A stretch of DNA of 64,000 nucleotides from Terriglobia bacterium. Lineage in GTDB: Bacteria; Acidobacteriota; Terriglobia; Terriglobales; Acidobacteriaceae. The DNA lies in contig JAIQFZ010000006.1 of NCBI GenBank assembly GCA_020073015.1, positions 62,001 to 126,000 on the forward strand, in the 5' to 3' direction. The notes beneath the pieces were generated by a model. It did no database searches. It was given only the letters and a program-made list of their open reading frames with translations, and was not told the DNA's origin. A program made the translations under genes and the position numbers. Positions 45,026-53,488 of this stretch are shown piece by piece; the first letter of the stretch is position 1, and every line of letters begins with the position of its first letter.

Positions 45026-48000
45026 ATGAAAACTCGCCGTTATGCGGGGTGGTGTGTCTTGACCGTGGCGCTAGCGGTTTGCGCAGTGGCGCAACCGTAC
45101 AACGAAGCGCAGTTCAAGGGCTTGAAGTGGCGCGGCATCGGTCCGTATCGGGGCGGGCGCGTGCTGGCGGTCACGGGGATTCCAGGCAATCCATATACGT
45201 TTTACTTCGGCGGCGTGGCCGGCGGAGTTTGGCGCACGACGGACGGCGGGGTGAACTGGCAGCCCATCTCGGATAGAAGTGTGATCTCGTCGATTGGAGC
45301 GATCGCAGTAGCCGAGTCGAATCCCAATGTGATTTACGTGGGGACAGGCGAGTCGTGCATTCGTGGGAACATCTCGTATGGCGACGGAGTTTACAAGACA
45401 ACCGACGGCGGGAAGACGTGGCTGCACATCGGGCTGAATAACACACAGCACATTGCGCGGGTGTGGATCGATCCGCGGAACCCGGAGCACGTGTTGGTTG
45501 CCGCACTCGGGCACGCTTACGGGCCGAATGCGGATCGCGGCGTTTTCCGCACGACGGACGGCGGCAATACCTGGGAGAAGATCCTGTACAAAGACGATAA
45601 GACCGGGGCGATTGACCTGTCGGTCGATCCGCACAACCCGAACGTGATGTTCGCGGCCCTCTACCAGGTGCAGCGGACGCCGTGGAGTCTGGAGAGCGGC
45701 GGGCCGGGCAGCGGACTGTACCGTTCGAACGACGGCGGAAATTCCTGGAAGCACCTGGAGGGCAAGGGCCTGCCGGCGGGCATTCTGGGACGCATTGGGG
45801 TGAGCGTTTCGGGCGCGGACTCGAATCGCGTGTACGCGTTGATCGAGTCCAAAGAGAGCGGGTTGTACCGGTCGGAGGATGGCGGAGAAACATGGTCGCG
45901 CGTCAACGACGATCAACGCTTGACGCAACGCGCTTGGTATTTCACGCACATTTTTGCCGATCCTCGCAGCGCGGACACGGTGTACATGCTCAATACGGGT
46001 GCATTCCGTTCCTCGGATGGCGGCAAGACTTTGAACCTGCTACCGGCGCCGCATGGCGATCATCACGGATTCTGGATCGATCCGCAAAACCCGAATCGCA
46101 TGATCAACGGCAACGACGGTGGCGCGACGATCTCAGTGGATGGCGGCAAAAGCTGGTCGACCGAATACAACCAGCCGACTGCGCAGTTCTATCACGTGGC
46201 GGCGGACAACGAGTTTCTCTACAACGTGTATGGCGCGCAGCAGGACAATTCGACCGTGGGCATCGCGAGCCGGACCGATGACGGCTACGTGGGCCGCCAG
46301 CACTGGTTCGATGCGGGCGGCGGCGAAAGCGGATACATTGCGCCCGATCCACGGGACGCGAGCACGATTTATGCGGGCTCGGGCGAAGGGGCGATCACGC
46401 GGCTCGACCGGCACAGCAACCAACTGCAGGACATCACGGTGTGGCCGATGGAAAGCTCGGGACACGGCGCCGGCGACCTGAAGTACCGGCTGGGCTGGAC
46501 ACAACCGATTGTGATTTCACCGCACGACGCCAACGTCATTTACACGACCGCGGAGCGCGTCTTTAAGACGACCGACCAGGGACGGAACTGGACGGCCATC
46601 AGTCCCGACCTCACGCGCAATGACAAGAGCAAGCAGGTTTCTTCGGGTGGACCGCTGACCAAGGACAACACGACGGTCGAATACTACGACACGGTGTTTG
46701 CGATCGCAGAATCGCCGGTGCAGAAAGACCTGCTGTGGGCGGGAACCGATGACGGCCTGATTCACGTGACGCGCGACGGCGGGAAGAACTGGGCGAATGT
46801 CACCCCGAAGGGCATCCTGGAGTGGAGCTTAGTCAGTTTGATTGAGGCCTCTCCGCACGATGCGGGGACGGCATATGCGGCAGTGGATACACACAAACTG
46901 GACGACCTGAAGCCCTATATCTACAAGACGACAGACTTCGGCAAGACGTGGACGAAGATCACGAATGGCATCCCGGATGGAGCTTACACGCATGTGGTGC
47001 GGGAAGATCCAGCGCGGAAGAATTTGCTGTATGCGGGTACCGAAACCGGGATTTACGTTTCCTTTGATGGCGGCGCGAACTGGCAGTCACTGCAACTGAA
47101 CCTGCCGAATACGCCGATCCACGACTTGATCGTGAAAAATGACGACCTGGTGGTGGCGACGCACGGCCGGTCGTTCTGGATTCTTGATGATTTGACTCCG
47201 TTGCGGGCGGCGAGCGCGCAGGCCGCGGCAGGGCCGGTGCTGTTTAAGCCGCGGGTGACGTATCGCATGCGCTGGCCTGAATTTTTCGAGAGGCGGCAGC
47301 CAGTAGGAGAGAATCCGCCCAACGGCGCGATCGTTTACTACGATTTTCCGGCGGCTCCGAAGGGTGTGGTGACACTGGAATTTCTGGATGCGTCGGGAAA
47401 GATCGTGCGGCGCTACTCGAACGAAGAAAAGAAAGAAGCGGACACTCCGCCGGAATGGCCGGACCTGACGGCGCCCGAAGAGAAAATTCCGGCAGAGGCG
47501 GGTGGGAACCGCTTTACGTGGGACCTGCGGATGCAGGGAGCGACTCCGCTGGCGGGCGAGCCGGGCGCGGAGTTCCGCAATCGCGGACCGATGGTCGAGC
47601 CCGGCGCTTACCAGGTGCGGCTGACGGCAGAAGGGAAGTCGTACACGGCGCCGCTGGAGCTACAAGTGGATCCACGCGTAAAGATCTCGCACGAGGATCT
47701 GCAAAAGCAGAACGAACTGGCACGCATGATTGTGGCGCAGGTTTCAGAGATTCACGCGGCGGTGGGTACGATCCGCGAGGTACGGTCGCAGATCCGCGGG
47801 CTCGATAAGAGGTTTGGCGAAGATTCGCATTTTGCGCAGATCGTGTCAGCAGCGAAAGAGTTCGACAAGAAGAGTCTGGATATCGAGTCGCAACTTCTGC
47901 AGGTCAACGCGAAAAGTTCGGAAGCCAATCTGAACTTTCCGGTGCTGATCGACGAGCGGCTGCATTCGTTGTTGTTTAGCGTCGATGCAGGCGACAACCC

Positions 48001-48160
48001 TCCCACGAAACAGCAGTATGAGGTCTTCGAGGAACTGCAGAAGCAAGCACAACCGCTGCTGGCGCAGTGTCGCGAACTGATGTCGAAAGACCTGGCCTCG
48101 TTGAATGAGATGGTCAGCAAGCAGAATGTTCCGGTGCTCTACGTGCCAGCGAAGAAGTAG
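45026..48160 (+). CDS. Large exported BNR/VPS10-type beta-propeller protein
   Basis: The 1044-residue product has a signal peptide (MKTRRYAGWCVLTVALAVCA, cut near VAQ) and many BNR-type Asp-box turns, for example GVWRTTDGGVNWQPIS, GVYKTTDGGKTWLHIG, GVFRTTDGGNTWEKIL, GLYRSNDGGNSWKHLE and GLYRSEDGGETWSRVN. These build one or two beta-propellers covering residues 30-750. The last 300 residues contain a beta domain and a helical part. Family members in acidobacteria are often called glycosyl hydrolases, but no hydrolase residues are evident. GGAGGG precedes the ATG at 45026. Confidence 0.9.
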   Translation: MKTRRYAGWCVLTVALAVCAVAQPYNEAQFKGLKWRGIGPYRGGRVLAVTGIPGNPYTFYFGGVAGGVWRTTDGGVNWQPISDRSVISSIGAIAVAESNPNVIYVGTGESCIRGNISYGDGVYKTTDGGKTWLHIGLNNTQHIARVWIDPRNPEHVLVAALGHAYGPNADRGVFRTTDGGNTWEKILYKDDKTGAIDLSVDPHNPNVMFAALYQVQRTPWSLESGGPGSGLYRSNDGGNSWKHLEGKGLPAGILGRIGVSVSGADSNRVYALIESKESGLYRSEDGGETWSRVNDDQRLTQRAWYFTHIFADPRSADTVYMLNTGAFRSSDGGKTLNLLPAPHGDHHGFWIDPQNPNRMINGNDGGATISVDGGKSWSTEYNQPTAQFYHVAADNEFLYNVYGAQQDNSTVGIASRTDDGYVGRQHWFDAGGGESGYIAPDPRDASTIYAGSGEGAITRLDRHSNQLQDITVWPMESSGHGAGDLKYRLGWTQPIVISPHDANVIYTTAERVFKTTDQGRNWTAISPDLTRNDKSKQVSSGGPLTKDNTTVEYYDTVFAIAESPVQKDLLWAGTDDGLIHVTRDGGKNWANVTPKGILEWSLVSLIEASPHDAGTAYAAVDTHKLDDLKPYIYKTTDFGKTWTKITNGIPDGAYTHVVREDPARKNLLYAGTETGIYVSFDGGANWQSLQLNLPNTPIHDLIVKNDDLVVATHGRSFWILDDLTPLRAASAQAAAGPVLFKPRVTYRMRWPEFFERRQPVGENPPNGAIVYYDFPAAPKGVVTLEFLDASGKIVRRYSNEEKKEADTPPEWPDLTAPEEKIPAEAGGNRFTWDLRMQGATPLAGEPGAEFRNRGPMVEPGAYQVRLTAEGKSYTAPLELQVDPRVKISHEDLQKQNELARMIVAQVSEIHAAVGTIREVRSQIRGLDKRFGEDSHFAQIVSAAKEFDKKSLDIESQLLQVNAKSSEANLNFPVLIDERLHSLLFSVDAGDNPPTKQQYEVFEELQKQAQPLLAQCRELMSKDLASLNEMVSKQNVPVLYVPAKK

Positions 48161-48197
48161 GCTGTCGGGAGACGAGAGAGTGTGGAAACGCCGGGCG

Positions 48198-48220
48198 GGA
48201 ACGCTCGGCGTTCCTTTTTT
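48198..48220 (+). terminator. Rho-independent terminator after the BNR gene
   Basis: GGAACGC-TCG-GCGTTCC forms a 7-base stem with a 3-base loop and is followed by six Ts at 48215-48220. It starts 37 bases after the stop codon of the BNR protein. Confidence 0.88.
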
Positions 48221-48246
48221 GCCGGCGGGGTGTCGGCGCTACCTTT
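48221..48246. repeat. Short copy of GCCGGCGGGGTGTCGGCGCTACC
   Basis: GCCGGCGGGGTG-TCGGCGCTACC resembles the family found at 22500, 25500 and 63177. It lies between the terminator and the end of the superoxide dismutase gene. Confidence 0.6.
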
Positions 48247-48247
48247 G

Positions 48248-48760
48248 CTACTGCGTGATCACGCCGCAAGCGATGCGGTCGCCCGCGTTGCCGGCCGGAT
48301 CTGTTTTCTGATCGTCGGCTTTCGCGTGAATGACGAGTGAAGTGCCACCGCTGCTGAAGAGCGAGTGACTGTCGTTGCCAAGGGTGACATCGTTATTCAC
48401 CATTGAGAATTTTGCTTTGCCTTTGGCCCCGACGGTGAAGTTGGGGTTATCGCCGTTGTGGTGTCCTTCCGGATTTTGCAATCCATGCTTCTTTAAGTCG
48501 GGATTGAAGTGCGGGCCGGCAGACTTGAAGTCCGGGGCATCGCACTTAGGTTCGCGGTGAAAGTGGATGGCGTGCTCGCCGGGCGGAAGGTTTTCCAGGT
48601 GAGCTTTGATCTCCACACCCTTCTTGTGTTCGGAAAGGGTAACGGTGCCAACGCTCTTGCCTTGGGCATCCGCGAGCTTGACCACCGTCTTGGCCGCGCT
48701 AGCTGCCGTGAGAGCGACGACGAGCAGGAGTGCGAGGGGAAACAAGCTGGTCGGTTTCAT
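48248..48760 (-). CDS. sodC: Cu/Zn superoxide dismutase
   Basis: SodC converts superoxide outside the cytoplasm. The 170-residue product has a signal peptide (MKPTSLFPLALLLVVALTAA, cut near ASA), copper ligands in HAIHFHREPKC, a zinc-region GPHFNPDLKKHG and HHNGDNPNF, and the later copper histidine in LVIHAKADD. The disulfide pair is KCD and IACGVI. ATG at 48758-48760 gives the leader; the open frame continues upstream without similarity. It converges on the BNR gene. Confidence 0.95.
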   Translation of the reverse strand: MKPTSLFPLALLLVVALTAASAAKTVVKLADAQGKSVGTVTLSEHKKGVEIKAHLENLPPGEHAIHFHREPKCDAPDFKSAGPHFNPDLKKHGLQNPEGHHNGDNPNFTVGAKGKAKFSMVNNDVTLGNDSHSLFSSGGTSLVIHAKADDQKTDPAGNAGDRIACGVITQ

Positions 48761-48919
48761 GGACGGATTATAAACAAAGTCAAGAATTCTCACCTTGCGC
48801 TCCGCAGCCTGCAAAGCTGAGGCCTGGAGTTCTCACGGGATCAACCCGAAGGGGCCGATGGTGCATCGGTCCCGCGCCGATTTTGCGGAGGGATCACAAG
48901 GCTTCGGTAGAATGACAGG

Positions 48920-49624
48920 ATGAAAGAGCAAGGGACGAACGCGGCGAAAACACTAGCCCAGGCGGGGTTGTTCACGGGACTTTCAGACGCAGAGCTGACC
49001 TTTCTTGCCCAGCGTGCGGTGCCACGGAAATTCTCCGGAGGCGAAATCGTATTTAGTGAAGGAGATCCCTGTGCCGGAATGTATGTGGTTGAATCCGGAC
49101 ACGTGCGGATTTTCAAGACCTCTCCCGGTGGACGTGAGCAAGTGCTGAGCATTGATGGCCCGGGCGGGTCGATTGCGGAATTGCCGGTGTTCGATGGAGG
49201 TAATTACCCGGCATCGGTTTCTGCCATGGAAGACTCGACGCTCTTGTTCATCAGTAAACAGGATTTTCAGGCGCTGTGCATGACGCACCCGCAGGTGGCG
49301 CTCAAGGTGCTGAGGGTGGTGGGCGCGCGGCTCAGAAAGCTCGTGGGGATCATCGAAGAGTTGTCGTTCACCACGGTCCGGCACCGGCTGGCGGCGTTCC
49401 TGGTGCGGATGGCGCAGAAGGAAGGCCAGCGTCTGAGCGAGGGCATTGAGATCACGTTGCCGGCCAGCAATCAGGAACTGGCGTCGCAGATCGGGACCGT
49501 GCGGGAACTCGTCTCGCGCAACCTCAGCCGTTTTCAGTCGGAGAAACTCATCCAGATGGATGGGCGGCGAATCGTCATTCCCAATCTCAAAGCACTTGAG
49601 GCGGAACTCGACGGCGCCGAGTAG
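48920..49624 (+). CDS. Crp/Fnr-family transcriptional regulator
   Basis: The 234-residue product has a cyclic-nucleotide-binding-type domain (EIVFSEGDPCAGMYVVESG, then GSIAELPVFDGGNYPASVSA) and a C-terminal Crp-type helix-turn-helix (SNQELASQIGTVRELVSRNL). Fnr's N-terminal iron-sulfur cysteines are absent. The protein may sense a small ligand, nitric oxide or heme. It is followed by the ScdA/YtfE iron-sulfur repair gene, and TGAC-AAAA-GTCA between them is a candidate site for it or a relative. Confidence 0.92.
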   Translation: MKEQGTNAAKTLAQAGLFTGLSDAELTFLAQRAVPRKFSGGEIVFSEGDPCAGMYVVESGHVRIFKTSPGGREQVLSIDGPGGSIAELPVFDGGNYPASVSAMEDSTLLFISKQDFQALCMTHPQVALKVLRVVGARLRKLVGIIEELSFTTVRHRLAAFLVRMAQKEGQRLSEGIEITLPASNQELASQIGTVRELVSRNLSRFQSEKLIQMDGRRIVIPNLKALEAELDGAE

Positions 49625-49645
49625 GGGGCCTTCTCCGAAGCGATC

Positions 49646-49690
49646 ACCACCGAGGGCACAGAGGGAGCCTGAGCTCTTTGTGGTTCTAAC
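49646..49690. repeat. Partial CACCACCGAGGGCACAGAGG repeat
   Basis: ATCACCACCGAGGGCACAGA-GGGAGCC and CTCTTTGTGGTTC are a shorter member of the family at 40079 and 44857. It lies just downstream of the Crp/Fnr-type gene. Confidence 0.45.
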
Positions 49691-49716
49691 GCCTTTCCTG
49701 CCTTATTTTCGTGGCG

Positions 49717-49728
49717 TGACAAAAGTCA
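49717..49728. promoter_or_regulatory. TGAC-N4-GTCA inverted repeat, candidate Crp/Fnr-type operator
   Basis: TGAC-AAAA-GTCA is a perfect palindrome 66 bases upstream of the ScdA/YtfE start. Crp/Fnr-family boxes often have two short inverted halves with a four-base spacer (TTGAT-N4-ATCAA for Fnr/NnrR). The halves here differ from those, so any link is inferred from position next to a Crp/Fnr-type gene. Confidence 0.4.
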
Positions 49729-49794
49729 TCGGCAGCAGTTGCCCCTTCCCCTAGAGTCACATGTGAGGCAGCCTTGAGCTGCGAGGAGACGCTG

Positions 49795-50526
49795 ATGACT
49801 GTGACGATCACCAAGAACGTTCGAGACTACGCGATTGAGACACCTCAGACGATCCCGGTTTTTGAGAAGCTGGGAATTGACTTCTGCTGTGGGGGAAACC
49901 GCCCGCTGGAAGAAGCGTGTGCGGCAGCAAACCTCAATCTGGATGAGGTGCTGAAGTCGCTGGAGGCGGCGCTGGCGGAACCGGCGCGCCCGAGCGACCG
50001 TAAACTCCGGTCGGGCTCACTGGCGGAACTGATCTCGCATATCGTGAAGACCCACCACGCTTACGTGCGGACGCAGATTCCGGAGGTGGAGCGGCTGATG
50101 GAGAAGGTTTACTCGAAGCATGGTCCGAACCATCCAGAACTGGCCCATATCCGCAGCGTGTTCCACGGGCTGGGACAGGAATTGAAGACGCATCTGATGA
50201 AGGAAGAGAACATTCTGTTTCCGTACATCGAGCGCATGGAAGAGTCCGTGGTTCAGCATGACCCAATTCTTCCGCCGCCGTTCGGAACGGTGGCGAATCC
50301 GGTACGCATGATGGAGCACGAGCACGACGATGCGGGCGCGGCACTCAAGGCGCTGCGCGAAACGAGCGCGGGCTACACGCCTCCAGCGGATGCGTGCACC
50401 AGCTTCCAGGCGCTGTACACGGCCCTGGAGAACTTCGAGAAAGACTTACACCAGCACATTCATCTTGAAAACAATGTTTTGTTCCCACGCGCGCAGCAAA
50501 TGGAAGCCAGCCACCAGCAGGCCTAG
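49795..50526 (+). CDS. Iron-sulfur cluster repair di-iron protein ScdA/YtfE
   Basis: ScdA/YtfE (Ric) proteins repair iron-sulfur clusters damaged by nitric oxide or oxidants. The 243-residue product has an N-terminal ScdA domain with GIDFCCGGNRPLEEAC, then a hemerythrin-like four-helix di-iron domain: SHIVKTHHAYVRTQIPEVER, HGLGQELKTHLMKEENILFP, MMEHEHDDAGAALKALRE and DLHQHIHLENNVLFPRAQQM. ATG at 49795 is preceded by GAGGAG. It lies directly downstream of a Crp/Fnr-type regulator. Confidence 0.93.
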   Translation: MTVTITKNVRDYAIETPQTIPVFEKLGIDFCCGGNRPLEEACAAANLNLDEVLKSLEAALAEPARPSDRKLRSGSLAELISHIVKTHHAYVRTQIPEVERLMEKVYSKHGPNHPELAHIRSVFHGLGQELKTHLMKEENILFPYIERMEESVVQHDPILPPPFGTVANPVRMMEHEHDDAGAALKALRETSAGYTPPADACTSFQALYTALENFEKDLHQHIHLENNVLFPRAQQMEASHQQA

Positions 50527-50541
50527 AAACGCGCAGACACC

Positions 50542-50570
50542 GGGCCGCCCGAGTCGGGGCGGCCCTTTTT
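50542..50570 (+). terminator. Rho-independent terminator after scdA/ytfE
   Basis: GGGCCGCCC-GAGTCG-GGGCGGCCC forms a 9-base stem with a 6-base loop and is followed by TTTTT and ATT. It begins 16 bases after the stop codon. Confidence 0.9.
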
Positions 50571-50707
50571 ATTGATCTCGATTCGCGTGCGGGAGTTCCG
50601 TCTAGCCGCGCAGAAGCTGTTGCAAAGCCGGCACCGGCGCAATAGAGTACCAGCTTGACGGCAAATCCATCTTTGTCCATAGAATTGGTTTCAACAGTCG
50701 ATTCAGA

Positions 50708-50800
50708 GGGCGAAGAAAGCAACCTAAGGGGCTAAAGCCCGTATTTTCTTCGGCTCTGAGCGGCACGGCTAAAGCCGTGCCCTTCCCAAAGCCGTTTCTT
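50708..50800. repeat. Palindromic 'GGCTAAAGCC' intergenic repeat, copy 2
   Basis: GGGGCTAAAGCCC, then GGCTCTGAGC, GGCACGGCTAAAGCCGTGCC and CTTCCCAAAGC match the unit at 262-345 in order and spacing. It lies between the ScdA/YtfE terminator and the Rrf2 gene, in an otherwise empty gap (50571-50874) apart from an upstream region for Rrf2. Confidence 0.75.
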
Positions 50801-50874
50801 GCAGCCAGTTGTGGAGATGGGACTTGCGGTAGAGATACTATGATCACGGCCGGATACTCCTAGAGGACACGAGA

Positions 50875-51369
50875 TTGAAGATTTCGCAAAAGGGACTCTA
50901 TGCGTTGCAGGCAATGATGACGCTGGGACGCCAGTATGGCAGCGAAACCGTCAAGATTCGGGATATCGCTTCGGACAGCGACCTGCCGGAAAAGTTTCTT
51001 GAACTGATTCTGCTGGAGCTCAAGAATGCCCGCATTCTAGAAAGCGTGCGGGGCGCCAAGGGCGGCTATCGTTTGCGGCGCCCGCCGTCGGAGATCCGGC
51101 TCAGTGAAATCATTCGCTTGCTCGACGGACCGTTGGCCCCATTTGCGGACGCCGAGCATCTCCGGAGCCTGATCGCTACCGATCCCGATCATCGCTCGCT
51201 CTACCAGGTGTTTCTGGACGTGCGCGACGCAGCCGCGAAGATCCTGGAGAGCACAACGGTCGCTGATATCATTGCCTCGCCCTCAGGATCGGGCAAACGC
51301 ACGCGCCGCAACCGGAAACACGGTACGAGCGGTCGTCCGATGATCGTTGAGAGTGGCGCGAAGAGTTAG
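50875..51369 (+). CDS. Rrf2-family transcriptional regulator without cysteines
   Basis: The 164-residue product has the Rrf2 winged helix: MKISQKGLYALQAMMTLGRQ, IRDIASDSDLPEKFLELILL, NARILESVRGAKGGYRLRRP and IRLSEIIRLLDGPLAPFADA. IscR, NsrR and RsrR use three cysteines to hold an iron-sulfur cluster; this protein contains no cysteine at all. It therefore does not sense through such a cluster. TTG is the start, preceded by GAGG. Its neighbours are ScdA/YtfE upstream and an ABC-F gene downstream, which begins 17 bases after its stop. Confidence 0.9.
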   Translation: MKISQKGLYALQAMMTLGRQYGSETVKIRDIASDSDLPEKFLELILLELKNARILESVRGAKGGYRLRRPPSEIRLSEIIRLLDGPLAPFADAEHLRSLIATDPDHRSLYQVFLDVRDAAAKILESTTVADIIASPSGSGKRTRRNRKHGTSGRPMIVESGAKS

Positions 51370-51386
51370 AGCCGGAGCCTGACGAG

Positions 51387-53195
51387 TTGCCGCCCATCAT
51401 CAATGCCCAGGGGATGTCGAAAGCCTTTGGGGCCAGTCCACTCTTTCAAAACCTTTCCTTCACCATTTCTGAACAAGACCGGATCGGACTCATTGGTCCA
51501 AACGGCTCGGGAAAATCCACGCTCCTGCGCATTCTTGCCGGCGAGATCGAGCCCGACTCCGGGGAAGTCGCAGTCCGGAAGCGAGTCCGCCTCACCTATG
51601 TCGAGCAGGATTCCCAGTTCCATGCGGGGGATACGGTTCGCTCAGTCGTAGAGCGAGCATTGGAGCGCTCCGCCGTGCCCGCGGCGGAGCAAGGTACCCG
51701 TTTTGCGGAGACGCTGGGGCGGGCTGGCTTCGAGAACTTCGATGTGCTTGCCGCCGAGTTGTCCGGCGGTTGGCAGAAGCGTCTGGCGATTGTGGAGGCG
51801 CTGGTGCAGGGGCCGGACATCCTCCTGCTTGACGAGCCTACCAATCATCTCGATCTGCCGGGAATCGAGTGGCTGGAAGCGTTGTTGGTGCAAGCGGCAT
51901 TCGCCAGCGTCATCGTCAGCCACGACCGCTATTTTCTCGAAAATATCGCAACCGATATGGTGGAGATCAGCCGCAGCTATCCGGACGGTTTGCTGCGCAT
52001 CCACGGTACCTACACCGCGTTCCTCGAAAAGAAGGAGGAATTCCTGCACGCACAGTCCCGGCGGCAGGAAGCGCTGGAGAACCTGGTTCATCGGGAAATC
52101 GAATGGCTCCGCCGTGGTCCCAAGGCCCGGACCACCAAGTCCAAAGCGCGGATCGACCGGGCGGGAGAGTTGATAGGTGAGCTGGCCGACCTGAATGCGC
52201 GCACCCGAACGGACACGACGCAGATCGATTTCTCGGCCACGGAAAGGAAGACGAAGCGGCTGATTGAGTTGGAAGAGACTGCGTTCAGCATAGGGGATCG
52301 GACTCTCTTCGAGGGGCTCAATTTCATCCTGGCCGCCGGTATGCGCGTGGGGCTGGTGGGACCGAATGGCAGCGGCAAGACGACCCTTCTGCGCCTGCTG
52401 CGCGGCGAATTGACCGCCACCGGCGGAACCATTCGCCGCGCAGAATGGCTGCGCATCGTGTACTTCGACCAGACGCGGGCGCTCGATCCAGACGTCACCC
52501 TGCGCCGGGCGTTGGCGCCGGACGGCGATTCGGTCATCTACCGGGATCGAGTGATTCATGTGGCCGGGTGGGCCGCGCGATTTCTTTTCACCGCCGAACA
52601 ACTCAACCAGCCAGTCAGTCGCCTATCCGGTGGTGAGCGGGCGCGGGTGCTGATTGCTCAACTCATGCTCCAACCAGCGGACGTGCTTCTGCTTGATGAG
52701 CCGACCAACGATCTCGACATTCCCACGCTCGAAATCCTCGAAGAGAGTCTGCTCGAATTTCCGGGCTCGCTGGTACTGGTGACGCATGATCGCTATATGC
52801 TCGATCGCGTGTCGAATATCGTCCTCGGCCTGGACGGGAATGGCGCCGCCGAGAGCTTTGCCGACTATTCGCAATGGGAGGCTTGGCAGGCATCGCGTGA
52901 GCGGGCATCGGAGGCGAAAGCAGCCGCGAATGTACCGGCCCCGCCGGCGACCAAGCCGCCGGCGCCGGGAAAAAAGAAGCTCTCCTACCTGGAAGCACGC
53001 GAATATGCGGGCATGGAACAACGTATTGCGGAGGCTGAGCAACTCGCGCAAACGCGGCAAGCGGAACTGGAAGACCCGGCTATTGCGACCGACGCTCATC
53101 GTCTGCTTAGTGCGCAGGCCGGGTTCGAAGAGGCACACAAGAGTTTGGATGCTCTGTATGCCAGGTGGGCGGAACTGGAAGAGAAGAATGGCTGA
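51387..53195 (+). CDS. uup: ABC-F family ATPase (Uup-like)
   Basis: ABC-F proteins act on the ribosome rather than in transport. The 602-residue product has two ATPase cassettes: Walker A GPNGSGKST with LSGGWQKRLAIVEAL and DEPTNHLDLPGIEW, then GPNGSGKTTLL with LSGGERARVLIAQLM and DEPTNDLDIPTLE. A C-terminal coiled-coil (YLEAREYAGMEQRIAEAEQL) is the Uup-type extension. Start is TTG at 51387. It is followed by a second ABC-F gene. Confidence 0.9.
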   Translation: MPPIINAQGMSKAFGASPLFQNLSFTISEQDRIGLIGPNGSGKSTLLRILAGEIEPDSGEVAVRKRVRLTYVEQDSQFHAGDTVRSVVERALERSAVPAAEQGTRFAETLGRAGFENFDVLAAELSGGWQKRLAIVEALVQGPDILLLDEPTNHLDLPGIEWLEALLVQAAFASVIVSHDRYFLENIATDMVEISRSYPDGLLRIHGTYTAFLEKKEEFLHAQSRRQEALENLVHREIEWLRRGPKARTTKSKARIDRAGELIGELADLNARTRTDTTQIDFSATERKTKRLIELEETAFSIGDRTLFEGLNFILAAGMRVGLVGPNGSGKTTLLRLLRGELTATGGTIRRAEWLRIVYFDQTRALDPDVTLRRALAPDGDSVIYRDRVIHVAGWAARFLFTAEQLNQPVSRLSGGERARVLIAQLMLQPADVLLLDEPTNDLDIPTLEILEESLLEFPGSLVLVTHDRYMLDRVSNIVLGLDGNGAAESFADYSQWEAWQASRERASEAKAAANVPAPPATKPPAPGKKKLSYLEAREYAGMEQRIAEAEQLAQTRQAELEDPAIATDAHRLLSAQAGFEEAHKSLDALYARWAELEEKNG

Positions 53196-53488
53196 GAACG
53201 GCTTGCACTATGGAGTGCGGGGGCCGCGCTAACGGGCCTTGGCGAGAGTGAGAACTCGCTATTCAACTCTCAATCCGCCAGAATTTGTCATCCCGAACCG
53301 AGCGAGGGATCTGTAGTTCGCCGCAAGATAAGGAGATCTGAGTCCTGAAAGCCTATTACGGTGTTGTTACGAGCGATTTGCGTGCCGCTCATCGGGATTC
53401 TGTCTGTACCGGAGCTCGTGATATTCTAATAACAGCAGCTGCGACCCCCTCCTTAATTGGACAATTTCCCGCAGTTCCATAAAACAAC
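53196..53488. other. Gap between the two ABC-F genes with a dispersed repeat
   Basis: 53285-53322 has GTCATCCCGAACCGAGCGAG and GGATCTG, a member of the 'ggatgacaa' repeat family (reverse orientation). The remainder has AATAACAGC near 53430 but no RNA motif or gene that I recognise. Confidence 0.45.
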
